A DNA stretch of 37,606 nt, from positions 1 through 37,606 of IMG/VR virus record IMGVR_UViG_3300024262_000010. One strand, given 5' to 3'. Position numbers and translations under genes: made by a program. Every line of letters begins with the position of its first letter. The stretch's first letter is position 1. Source of the DNA: a virus. The notes below the pieces were generated by a model. The model worked only from the letters and a program-made list of their open reading frames with translations, did no database searches and had not been told where the DNA came from. Positions 20,811 to 28,672 of the stretch are shown here, one piece after another.

Positions 20811-21254
20811 ATGACTTTACAGGTAGATAATATATTAATTGATGGACAATCAGGCGGCTTGAAAACTAAGTTTTTAGCATTGTCGTTCTCAATTGGTGGG
20901 ATTGTAGGACATTCTTCGGCTTCATACAACTATGTTGTTAGTCAATTAATCATTCCTAAATTAGAATCTTTAGATACAGGATTCACAAAAATTGAAGTTA
21001 AATATCTGATTAATTATTCAACAAAGGGAACAGCCACAATTGATGTTCAATTGTATAATTATACTAATTCGGTTGTAGTAGCAGGAACAGAAAAAAACTT
21101 TCCAAATGGCTCATGGATATTTGGAGAATCTAATTGGTTAGATATTACTTCTCTTGGTGGTAAAGCATTAAGAGTTGGAACGAAAAGAAATGGTGGTGTT
21201 GGCTCAAATAAAGTCTATTTAGAGGGGGTTACATTATTATTAAAATTTAGTTAA
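20811..21254 (+). CDS. Beta-rich virion protein, possible lectin-like domain
   Basis: A 147-residue beta-rich protein (FTKIEVKYLINYSTKGTATI, then YLEGVTLLLKFS) with no cysteines and many Thr/Ser/Gly, typical of a jelly-roll binding domain. It starts two bases after the fibre gene stop and may form the fibre tip or a decoration protein. No specific family recognised. Confidence 0.6.
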   Translation: MTLQVDNILIDGQSGGLKTKFLALSFSIGGIVGHSSASYNYVVSQLIIPKLESLDTGFTKIEVKYLINYSTKGTATIDVQLYNYTNSVVVAGTEKNFPNGSWIFGESNWLDITSLGGKALRVGTKRNGGVGSNKVYLEGVTLLLKFS

Positions 21255-21255
21255 G

Positions 21256-21588
21256 ATGGCAAAACAAAATAAAGATATGCACTCTGAAATGACTACTGAT
21301 TACATCGTTAGATCACTTCATAATAGATTCGGAACTTTAGCAAATGCTACAATGAATATGGTAGGTTATTTCATTAATTTAGGAAAGACGTATTCAGAGG
21401 CACAATTGCAGGTTGACCAAATATCATTTGTAATGTTCGGGAATGATTCTTTTGTATTTGGTTATATTATGGGAAGCGCAACATGTAGGTCAGCATTCTT
21501 TGATAAAATAAATAACATCGATGAAGTTACCTATCCATTTATGGATTCAGATGCTAAATCGTTTTTGATTAATGAATTAACGGTTTAG
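21256..21588 (+). CDS. Hypothetical virion-region protein, 110 aa
   Basis: A 110-residue protein with helical N-terminal half (TTDYIVRSLHNRFGTLANAT) and a hydrophobic aromatic middle (ISFVMFGNDSFVFGYIMGSA). No motif recognised. It sits between fibre-like and membrane/coiled-coil genes in one operon; virion or assembly role by position only. Confidence 0.6.
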   Translation: MAKQNKDMHSEMTTDYIVRSLHNRFGTLANATMNMVGYFINLGKTYSEAQLQVDQISFVMFGNDSFVFGYIMGSATCRSAFFDKINNIDEVTYPFMDSDAKSFLINELTV

Positions 21589-21593
21589 GAAAA

Positions 21594-22004
21594 ATGAGTG
21601 AATTATTACAGATTCAAGGAATGTCAGATGTTATCTTTGGAGTGAAAGATTTAATTACTATTGGTGGTGGTGTGATAGCAACTGTAACAGCGTATTTAAC
21701 TTTAAAATTTGAATTTAAAGCACATAAGGAAGCATACGAAAAAGAGATTGTATTATTGAGAGAGGAATTATTAAATGCTCGAAATGGAAGACGTGCAATA
21801 GAAAAAAAATCAGCTATGGACTTAAAAGAAAAAGACGATTTAATTCAAAGAAGAATTGACAAAACGCAAGATAAATTGGAAAAGGAAATAGAAAAAAATA
21901 CGCAAGAGTTCAATAAAATTAACGAGACAATTTCGGGAGTGAAACAAGATACTTCGGAGATTAAGGGAATGATTCAAATGCTAATTAACAGTTCTAAACA
22001 ATAA
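21594..22004 (+). CDS. Membrane-anchored coiled-coil protein, 136 aa
   Basis: One hydrophobic segment at about residues 22-40 (ITIGGGVIATVTAYLTL) followed by a roughly 90-residue highly charged coiled coil. This one-helix-plus-coil layout is shared by XhlA/haemolysin-like and holin-accessory phage proteins and by small tail proteins. It is far from the lysis genes at 35.5-36.8 kb, so holin function is doubtful. Its stop overlaps the DUF1353 start. Confidence 0.6.
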   Translation: MSELLQIQGMSDVIFGVKDLITIGGGVIATVTAYLTLKFEFKAHKEAYEKEIVLLREELLNARNGRRAIEKKSAMDLKEKDDLIQRRIDKTQDKLEKEIEKNTQEFNKINETISGVKQDTSEIKGMIQMLINSSKQ

Positions 22005-22435
22005 TGTTAGATGTATCTTTATACGATGTAAAAGATTCTTTGATTAATAACTTAATCAGAATTACAATTGTTTATCCAATGACAAGGAAATCTCATTTTC
22101 GTTTGTTACAGGAAATTTGTGTTACATTAAGCAATAAAGATGTTATTATCATTCCTGCAGGATTTCAATTCGATGGAAGTTCTGCCCCAAGATTTTTATG
22201 GTGGGCTATGCCATCATACGGAGATTTTTTCATTGGAGCATTAATCCATGATTATCTTTATCAAACACAATACAAGCATACTGAATTAGGATATAAAGAA
22301 GCACAGAAATTTGCTGACAAGGAAATGTTGGAATGGAGTAATGCTGTCAATAATAGAAACATTGGTAAAATAATAGACAACTATTTACGATATTTAGCCG
22401 TTAGATTATTTGGAAAGAAAGTATTTAGAAAATGA
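22004..22435 (+). CDS. DUF1353 family protein
   Basis: A 143-residue protein matching DUF1353: the signature IPAGFQFDGSSAPRFLWW at residues 50-67 and ALIHDYLY at 79-86 correspond to the family pattern P.GF..DGAS.PR..W followed by A..HDYLY. The family is common in phage late regions and has no proven activity. The conserved His-Asp pair suggests a metal site. Overlaps both neighbours by 1-4 nt. Confidence 0.85.
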   Translation: MLDVSLYDVKDSLINNLIRITIVYPMTRKSHFRLLQEICVTLSNKDVIIIPAGFQFDGSSAPRFLWWAMPSYGDFFIGALIHDYLYQTQYKHTELGYKEAQKFADKEMLEWSNAVNNRNIGKIIDNYLRYLAVRLFGKKVFRK

Positions 22436-23136
22436 GAAAACAAACAGTAGATATTATAGAGGATTTAGTTTCTCAATTGATTGCCACGTTTACAATAAAT
22501 AATGCTGTAGATAATGGTAATGGAACTTTTACGCTGTTTTCAGATTGTACATGGTGGCTTTCGATTAAAGATACTATTGATATTTCGGGTAGTAAATATG
22601 AGGTTGAATCATTTATAATAAACGTAAGTATCACTATACGTCCTTTGAATGGTGCTTTAATTCCTGTTGTACCAACTTTTTTACTAACAGTACCTAAATA
22701 CATACATGGAACTCTAAAGATGGCTCAAAACGAAATTGATGCAATCAACAATAAAACTGAATTAGTTCCTTTTGTTTATTTGTATGAGGTAATTAAAGAC
22801 CGAAAAAATACTGATTCAGAAAGTATGATAGACAGGAATACCGAATTAAGGATATTCTTTTTAAATTCAGCCAATACATCAGATTGGCTAACAGACGACC
22901 ATTATGAGAATGTTATCTACCCTATGCAACAGATGGTAGATTTATTCATCAAACAAATAGAAAAAAATAAACTATTCACAGACAATTTGGATTACGAATG
23001 CTTACCTTTGTTAAACATCTCGGAAGAGGGCAGACAAGAAAATTCAGTATTCGATTGCAATTTGTCGGGAGTAGAATTAAGATTATCTGCTGAAATACGG
23101 CATGATTTAAGTTGTGAAAATAAATGTAAATGTTAA
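22432..23136 (+). CDS. Putative neck/tail-completion protein
   Basis: A 234-residue protein directly before the tail tube gene, the position of tail terminator or tail-completion proteins. The N-terminal third is beta-rich (NGNGTFTLFSDCTWWLSI); the middle (VPFVYLYEVIKDRKN; RIFFLNSANTSDWLTDDH; YPMQQMVDLFIKQIEK) matches a protein type I recall upstream of tail tubes in Bacteroidota phages. It ends with a cysteine-containing tail (CENKCKC). Assignment rests mainly on position. Confidence 0.55.
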   Translation: MRKQTVDIIEDLVSQLIATFTINNAVDNGNGTFTLFSDCTWWLSIKDTIDISGSKYEVESFIINVSITIRPLNGALIPVVPTFLLTVPKYIHGTLKMAQNEIDAINNKTELVPFVYLYEVIKDRKNTDSESMIDRNTELRIFFLNSANTSDWLTDDHYENVIYPMQQMVDLFIKQIEKNKLFTDNLDYECLPLLNISEEGRQENSVFDCNLSGVELRLSAEIRHDLSCENKCKC

Positions 23137-23152
23137 TTAAAAATTAGAAACT

Positions 23153-24091
23153 ATGAGCTTATGTAAATGCGACACAGGTGGAGGTAACTTAGGAAGACCA
23201 AATTGTTTTGGTGTATTCGATGTTACTAAACAGGCTATTTTAGTTGAGTACTACACTCCATCGGGAGCAGTAAACGGTATAGATATATCGTTGCTTTCGG
23301 CAGGTGGCGTTCTTGACCAAGCCTTTTTAGATAGCAAAGTTAAAGACCTTAACTCGAAAACGAGATGGTATCCAACTCCCGAATTAAAAAATATCACTGA
23401 TGAAAGAGCAGATGATATTACAGAAGAATTTGAAGATACTTCTTCTGTTTTCATCCAAGAGGGTGCAAGAACTTTCAATGGTTTAATTATTAAAGGCGAC
23501 CCTGTATTATTAGGGAATCTTCAATCATGGAGATGTTTAACAGTTGGAGTTTTCTTTATTGATAAATCGGGCAACTTAATTGGTAAGCAAACAAGAGCAG
23601 GTTATTTAGACCCTATTTTGTTACAGGACGAATCATTTTCTCCTGCACTTATCAAAGGTACTGATACAACTAAGCAAAAAAATTCAATCAAATTTATCGT
23701 TTCTCAATTAGAGAATGATGCTAATTTAACAATGATTGAGGGTGCAAAAATTACAGCAAACCTTTTAGGGGTTAGTGGATTAATTGATGTTTTTGCTGAA
23801 ACACCAACAAATATAACTACAACAGGATTTGATGTTGTGTTAAATACAGGTTTTGGTGGTATCACTTCTCCAATAGTTGCAGAGGGATTAACTGCTTCTG
23901 ACTTTTCAATCTTTAACGAGACAACTCAATTAGCAGTTGTTCCGACATCGGTAACAGAAGTTAGTGCAGGAAATTATACTTTTGTTATTCCTGCTCAAAC
24001 ATCTTTAGATGTATTGACTGTGAGTAACACGCTTATAAGTCCTTTAACTAAAAATTATGACTTAACACCGTTTACGGTAGCAATTCCTTAA
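23153..24091 (+). CDS. Major tail tube protein with Ig-like C-terminal domain
   Basis: A 312-residue protein. The N-terminal 210 residues, starting with a Cys/Gly-rich segment (LCKCDTGGGNLGRPNCFG), form the tube domain (FIQEGARTFNGLIIKGD; KGTDTTKQKNSIKFIVSQ). Residues about 215-312 are a separate beta domain (TNITTTGFDVVLNTGFGG, then AGNYTFVIPAQTSLDVL) of the bacterial Ig-like kind often appended to tail tube proteins and exposed on the tail. Position before chaperone-like genes and tape measure supports the call. Confidence 0.75.
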   Translation: MSLCKCDTGGGNLGRPNCFGVFDVTKQAILVEYYTPSGAVNGIDISLLSAGGVLDQAFLDSKVKDLNSKTRWYPTPELKNITDERADDITEEFEDTSSVFIQEGARTFNGLIIKGDPVLLGNLQSWRCLTVGVFFIDKSGNLIGKQTRAGYLDPILLQDESFSPALIKGTDTTKQKNSIKFIVSQLENDANLTMIEGAKITANLLGVSGLIDVFAETPTNITTTGFDVVLNTGFGGITSPIVAEGLTASDFSIFNETTQLAVVPTSVTEVSAGNYTFVIPAQTSLDVLTVSNTLISPLTKNYDLTPFTVAIP

Positions 24092-24093
24092 TT

Positions 24094-24279
24094 ATGAAAA
24101 AGTTAGAGTTAGATAACAAAGTAGTAACTATTGGTAAGACTTCTTTTAATACTGAAAATTTCGTAGGTATGAATAAAAAGGAGTTCATGGATATTTATTC
24201 TAAAGTAAAAATTGGTTACGACCTTAATGATGCTTGGAAGATATTATCTAAATATACCAAAGTTCCTAAAGGTAAATAA
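24094..24279 (+). CDS. Small tail-region protein, 61 aa
   Basis: A 61-residue basic protein (VVTIGKTSFNTENFVGMNKK, then YDLNDAWKILSKYTK) between tail tube and terminator. No family recognised; possibly a tail assembly accessory protein. It begins two bases after the tail tube stop and is co-transcribed with it. Confidence 0.6.
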   Translation: MKKLELDNKVVTIGKTSFNTENFVGMNKKEFMDIYSKVKIGYDLNDAWKILSKYTKVPKGK

Positions 24280-24286
24280 TTCAAAC

Positions 24287-24315
24287 ATGGAGTGGGTTTC
24301 GGCTCACTCCATTTT
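24287..24315 (+). terminator. Terminator after the tail tube block
   Basis: ATGGAGTGGGT (24287-24297) pairs with GCTCACTCCAT (24302-24312) in an 11-position stem (two G-T pairs) around a TTCG tetraloop, followed by TTTTATATTT. It probably limits read-through from the highly expressed tail tube gene. The A/T tract holds TATATTTA, one base off a -7 box. Confidence 0.8.
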
Positions 24316-24326
24316 ATATTTAGATC

Positions 24327-24821
24327 ATGGCGAAGTTTTTTATTCCAATAAGAAAAATATTAGAGGGAATTTTAAAATTGGATGTAGATTCTATCGCTTA
24401 CGAAATAGCCAACACAACTGAATTTAGTCAATTGGTTATAAGATTAAACACAGAGGGAGAGCCAACATCTCAATTGTATGAGTTGGGAGTTGATTCACAA
24501 AACAGGGAATTAAAAGATATTGCAGGAAATCCAAATACGTCAAGTGGTTATTCTCCATTTACTATTTCGGAAAAAGAAAGGAAAGGGCAACGTACAGACC
24601 ATATTACTCTAAAAGATACAGGTGAGTTTTATTTGTCGTTTACGGTCAAGCCATTTAAAGGAGGCTTTTCAATTGATGCAAACCCTATTAAAGATGAAGA
24701 TAATTTATTCGATATTTGGGGTAGTGAAATTGTAGGACTTAATGAGGAAAATTTACAAATAATTATAGAATACTATCGTGGAATTATTTTGGAAAAGGTC
24801 AATCAAAAACTTATCGCTTAA
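24327..24821 (+). CDS. Putative tail assembly chaperone, first ORF
   Basis: A 164-residue protein in the slot between tail tube and tape measure that holds tail chaperones in siphoviruses. The N-terminal half is mixed (FIPIRKILEGILKLDVDSIA), the middle basic with ISEKERKGQRTDHITLK, and the C-terminus helical (NLQIIIEYYRGIILEKVNQK). It also resembles small tail proteins of the gp10/HK97-gp10 class by length. It overlaps the next ORF by 44 nt in a different frame. Confidence 0.55.
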   Translation: MAKFFIPIRKILEGILKLDVDSIAYEIANTTEFSQLVIRLNTEGEPTSQLYELGVDSQNRELKDIAGNPNTSSGYSPFTISEKERKGQRTDHITLKDTGEFYLSFTVKPFKGGFSIDANPIKDEDNLFDIWGSEIVGLNEENLQIIIEYYRGIILEKVNQKLIA

Positions 24822-25269
24822 ATGTTATACATCGATAGATGATTTACCTATAAAAACATGGTTTGAAATTCATAAAACGGCTAACTTTCTATTGTTATTG
24901 AGAGAGCCTGTAAAAATAACGAATGATATTTACGATGAGATATTAGGATTTTGGGAAGAAATGTATAATCAATACATAAATAAATTTGGCTTATCAGATG
25001 AATTTATTGTAGATTTAAGGTCGCAAATGAGAGTTGCTGAAATGAGAGCAGATTATATTATTACAGGGCAGAGACATTTTTTAACATTAATAAAGATAGA
25101 GGAAGAAAAGGAAAGGTTACATAATTTGGATGTAAAAGAGCCACAGGATTTAGAAATCATTTTGGCTAAAATAAGCAAGTATTATGGATTCAAATTGAGT
25201 TCAAAAGAATTAACAGTTACAGAATATTATTCATATTTACACAGTATAGGTAATGGCAAAGCAAGTTAA
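24778..25269 (+). CDS. Putative tail assembly chaperone, second ORF
   Basis: A mostly helical protein (up to 163 residues) ending 17 nt inside the tape measure gene. From residue 17 on it reads YTSIDDLPIKTWFEIHKT, a start typical of related phage proteins, yet no ATG lies in frame before residue 60. The only usual alternative start is GTG 24778, inside the previous gene. The overlap of 44 nt in the +1 (or -2) frame is the arrangement of G/GT frameshifting chaperones. Either it uses GTG or it is made as a fusion. Confidence 0.6.
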   Translation: MELFWKRSIKNLSLKCYTSIDDLPIKTWFEIHKTANFLLLLREPVKITNDIYDEILGFWEEMYNQYINKFGLSDEFIVDLRSQMRVAEMRADYIITGQRHFLTLIKIEEEKERLHNLDVKEPQDLEIILAKISKYYGFKLSSKELTVTEYYSYLHSIGNGKAS

Positions 25270-28200
25270 AAATACTGACATATTCGAGGCGAATCTATTT
25301 AAGAAAACGCAAGAGGATGTTAAGGCATTGATTACCGAAATAGATAATCTTGAAGGTAAATTAGTATTGGTTGCAAAACAACAAAAAGAGATATTAAGCC
25401 AACAGGACAACAAGACGATTCAATCAATTCAGAGAACAAAGATTGCAGTTGATAAATTGAATGAGGCTGAAAAGCTAACCAATAACATTCGTAATCAAAA
25501 AATCAAATTAGAGCAAAATTTAAAACAAGCACGTAAAGTTGCTATATCAGAAAATGAGCAATTGAAATTGTTGTTGGCTGAACAGAATAAAATCAACAAA
25601 CAATTAGCGAGAGAAAAATTAGGGTTGGTTGGTGCATACGAGAAAGAATCAAAGCGTTTAATATTACTTCGGAAGCAATACAAGGATTTAGCACTTGCAG
25701 AGGGAGAAACATCGGTAAAAGCAAAACAATTGCTTACCGATATTACTGCGTTGGATTCAAAGTTAAAACAAGTTGATGCAACGGTAGGACAATCTCAAAG
25801 AAATGTAGGTAACTACGGAAGTGCATGGAGTAGGGTTGGAAACACTTTAAAGACAGGATTAGGTATTTTAGGTATAGGTTCTGCAATAGCTGTAATTGGT
25901 AGAGTTCTTTTTGGAGCAGTCAAAACAATTAGAGAGTTTGATGAATCGGTTGCTGATTTACAGAAAGTAACAGGATTAGCCAAAAAGGATGCAAGAGAAT
26001 TAGCAGAAGAAATCACTAAAATAGATACAAGAACAAGTGTAAAATCATTATTGGAATTAGCTACAGCAGGTGGACGTTTAGGTTTAACAGGCAGACAATT
26101 AATTGAGTTTACTAAATCGACTGATAAAGCATTTGTCGCCTTGGGAGATTCATTGGATGGAACTGCAGAAGAAATTGGTTTATCACTTGGAAAGATTGCT
26201 GCGAATTTTGGTGCTGAACAAGAATTTGGAATTGGATTAGCTATTGAGAAAGTTGGTAGTTCATTGAATGATTTAGGTGCTAAATCCAAAGCAAGTGAGG
26301 ATGCAATATTAGATTTTACTACTCGACTATCGGGTGTGGCCTCACAGTCAGGAATTACGATTGCTGAAACAAATGCGTTAGGTGCTTTATTTGATGAGGC
26401 AGGAATTTCAGCCGAAATTTCATCTTCATTGATAGGAAAATTATTACCTGCAATTGGAAAAAATGTTAAGAAATTTGCAAAAGTCGCAGGTGTTGATGTC
26501 AAATCATTTTCTAAATTATTGGCAGATAAACCATTTGAGGCATTACAATTAGTTTCAAAAGGCGCTCAATCGAGCAAAAAAGGATTAGAGGGATTGAATA
26601 AAACTTTAGAGGGATTCGGAATAAAAGGAGGACGAGCTGCTTCCGTTGTTGGAATTTTAGCAGGTAAACAAGAAAGGTTAAATGAATTGGTAGAAATATC
26701 AAATGAGGCATACGAAAAAGCAACTTCTTTATCAGATGAATTTGCAGTTAAAAATGAAACTTTAAATGCTCGAATAGAAAAATTAGGTAATAATTGGGAT
26801 AAGTTTATTATCAGCGTTGAGAGTGGAGAGGGTGTTTTGTCAGATATATTTAATGGTGCTATTGGTGGTGTGAATGATTTTCTTGTAGGATTAACGAAAG
26901 TTGACCAAGCATTAAAGAAAGTAACGCAAAGAGCAATCGGAGGTAGAGAGGCTTATTTGAAAGCCGTTGAAGAATTTGGATTAGGTTTTGATGGGATTGC
27001 TTCGGGATTAGGAAAGGCAGATAAATTTATCGAAAAGAAAACTGATGAGATTGCAAAGGCATTTATTGATAAAGACGAAAAAACGCAAAGAACAATCACT
27101 AACAATCTACTTAAAAGAATAAAATCAGATAATAAATTATTGGAATCAACTTCGGGATTAGAGCAATTGGCTGTAGAAAAAAGAATAAATGCTAACTTGC
27201 TATTATTGTCAAAATTAAAAACTGTTAGGATAGCACAAAAAGAGGGAGCAGATGAAGAAATAGAAAGTTTAGGAAAACTAACTAAACAGAGAGCAAGATA
27301 TTTAGGTATTATTGAAAAACAAGCAAGTGTAGTTTCTGATTTGCAGGAGAAAATTCAAAGAGCATCCATTGATGAAGAACAGATATTAACTTTGAGTTTA
27401 CAATTGGATGTTGAGAAAGAGGAATTAGCAAGGCTAAATAGAATTGTATCTTCCACAATTGAGGAAATAAATAAAATTGAAATTGATCTAACGGAAGACC
27501 AAACACAAAAAAGAATATTGCTTGAAGAAGAAAAGAGCCGTAAATTGATTGAACAAATCAGAACAAACTCGAGAGCAGAAACAAAAGTTAAAGAGGAATT
27601 AATTCAGAAAGAGCAAGAGAGATTAACTCAATTTATATTGAATGAAAACATTAATGAGGTAAAGGGAGAAATTGACCAAGCGAAAAAATTAGCAGAGGCA
27701 GAAATATCTCAAAGAAAGAGTGGATTCAAAAGCCAAAAGGAATTTGACGAATTTAAAGCAGAACAGACTTTGGCTATAAAAAGAAATTCATTACAGGCAG
27801 AATTAGATGTTTTGGAATTTTATGGACGTGAAGAAGATGCTGTTCGTAGAGAACAATTGAAAGGAGAGATTGCTGAATTGTACGAATTTGAAAAGGAAAA
27901 AGAAAGGATTATGATTGACTTTCTCGAAGTTGTTGCAGAGTTAGTAGATAAGGAATTTGAAAAACGAATTGAGAATATTGGAAAACAGATTGATAAAACA
28001 ACTGCAAGAATTGACCAATTAAGAGAAAAAGCAAATGAGGGTCAATTGGCTTCACAGGAAAGTTTGGCGTTTGAACAAAAGCGAGAAGCTGAATTGGAAA
28101 AGCAACGTGCAAGAGAACAAAAAAGGCAACAGAAAGTTCAAGCATTATTTACGGTACTATCAACATTTCAAGCGAATGTAAATAGTGGTGCATCGAATCC

Positions 28201-28672
28201 ATTGGCTAAGACATTTGCTGATGTCGCAGTATTGAAATCTTTAGCAGGTACTTTAGGAAGTGCTTATGATGGGGTAGATGATACAGGCGATAGAGGTAAG
28301 GTAGATTCTAAAGGAGGTAAATTATGGGTGCTACATCCTAATGAGCAAGTATGGTCAAAAAAGGATAGAAACGATGTTGGGTTTAGAGATAGAAATGAGA
28401 TAAAAGATATTGTTAAAATGTATGATAATGGAATGTTGGATAATTTATCTAAAATGGACAATTCAAGCAACTTTATAAATCCATCTGCATTCGTTGTAAA
28501 TGGATTAGATAATAATATTGTGGTAAACAAATTAGACCAATTGAATAGAACTTTAAAACAAATGGAGATTCCTAAAGGAATGGTTGACATCGATGAGGTT
28601 AGAAAATTAATTACATTGACAACCAAAAAAGGAAATCAAATAACCAAGGAAAGAAGCAAATTACACTCATGA
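25253..28672 (+). CDS. Tail tape measure protein
   Basis: The longest protein, 1139 residues. The N-terminal 190 residues are coiled coil. A hydrophobic segment at about 200-224 (GLGILGIGSAIAVIGRVLFG) is followed by a TP901-type tape-measure core (FDESVADLQKVTGLAKKDA, later ATAGGRLGLTGRQLIEFTKS and AETNALGALFDEAGISAEIS). Residues 600-1000 are again coiled coil. It sets tail length; at roughly 0.15 nm per residue this suggests a tail of about 170 nm. Overlaps the preceding gene by 17 nt and the next by 4 nt. Several long minus-strand ORFs inside it are shadows. Confidence 0.92.
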   Translation: MAKQVKNTDIFEANLFKKTQEDVKALITEIDNLEGKLVLVAKQQKEILSQQDNKTIQSIQRTKIAVDKLNEAEKLTNNIRNQKIKLEQNLKQARKVAISENEQLKLLLAEQNKINKQLAREKLGLVGAYEKESKRLILLRKQYKDLALAEGETSVKAKQLLTDITALDSKLKQVDATVGQSQRNVGNYGSAWSRVGNTLKTGLGILGIGSAIAVIGRVLFGAVKTIREFDESVADLQKVTGLAKKDARELAEEITKIDTRTSVKSLLELATAGGRLGLTGRQLIEFTKSTDKAFVALGDSLDGTAEEIGLSLGKIAANFGAEQEFGIGLAIEKVGSSLNDLGAKSKASEDAILDFTTRLSGVASQSGITIAETNALGALFDEAGISAEISSSLIGKLLPAIGKNVKKFAKVAGVDVKSFSKLLADKPFEALQLVSKGAQSSKKGLEGLNKTLEGFGIKGGRAASVVGILAGKQERLNELVEISNEAYEKATSLSDEFAVKNETLNARIEKLGNNWDKFIISVESGEGVLSDIFNGAIGGVNDFLVGLTKVDQALKKVTQRAIGGREAYLKAVEEFGLGFDGIASGLGKADKFIEKKTDEIAKAFIDKDEKTQRTITNNLLKRIKSDNKLLESTSGLEQLAVEKRINANLLLLSKLKTVRIAQKEGADEEIESLGKLTKQRARYLGIIEKQASVVSDLQEKIQRASIDEEQILTLSLQLDVEKEELARLNRIVSSTIEEINKIEIDLTEDQTQKRILLEEEKSRKLIEQIRTNSRAETKVKEELIQKEQERLTQFILNENINEVKGEIDQAKKLAEAEISQRKSGFKSQKEFDEFKAEQTLAIKRNSLQAELDVLEFYGREEDAVRREQLKGEIAELYEFEKEKERIMIDFLEVVAELVDKEFEKRIENIGKQIDKTTARIDQLREKANEGQLASQESLAFEQKREAELEKQRAREQKRQQKVQALFTVLSTFQANVNSGASNPLAKTFADVAVLKSLAGTLGSAYDGVDDTGDRGKVDSKGGKLWVLHPNEQVWSKKDRNDVGFRDRNEIKDIVKMYDNGMLDNLSKMDNSSNFINPSAFVVNGLDNNIVVNKLDQLNRTLKQMEIPKGMVDIDEVRKLITLTTKKGNQITKERSKLHS

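Noticed and set aside
21594-22004. Holin for the lysis system
   Set aside because: It is more than 13 kb from the endolysin, with a single membrane helix and long coiled coil; a better two-helix candidate follows the endolysin.
25813-26502. Long minus-strand ORF (229 codons) inside the tape measure gene, plus others at 28264-28626 and 17338-17682
   Set aside because: They lie entirely opposite well-supported + strand genes, have compositions typical of antisense reading of AT-rich coding sequence, and show no motif, promoter or operon context.
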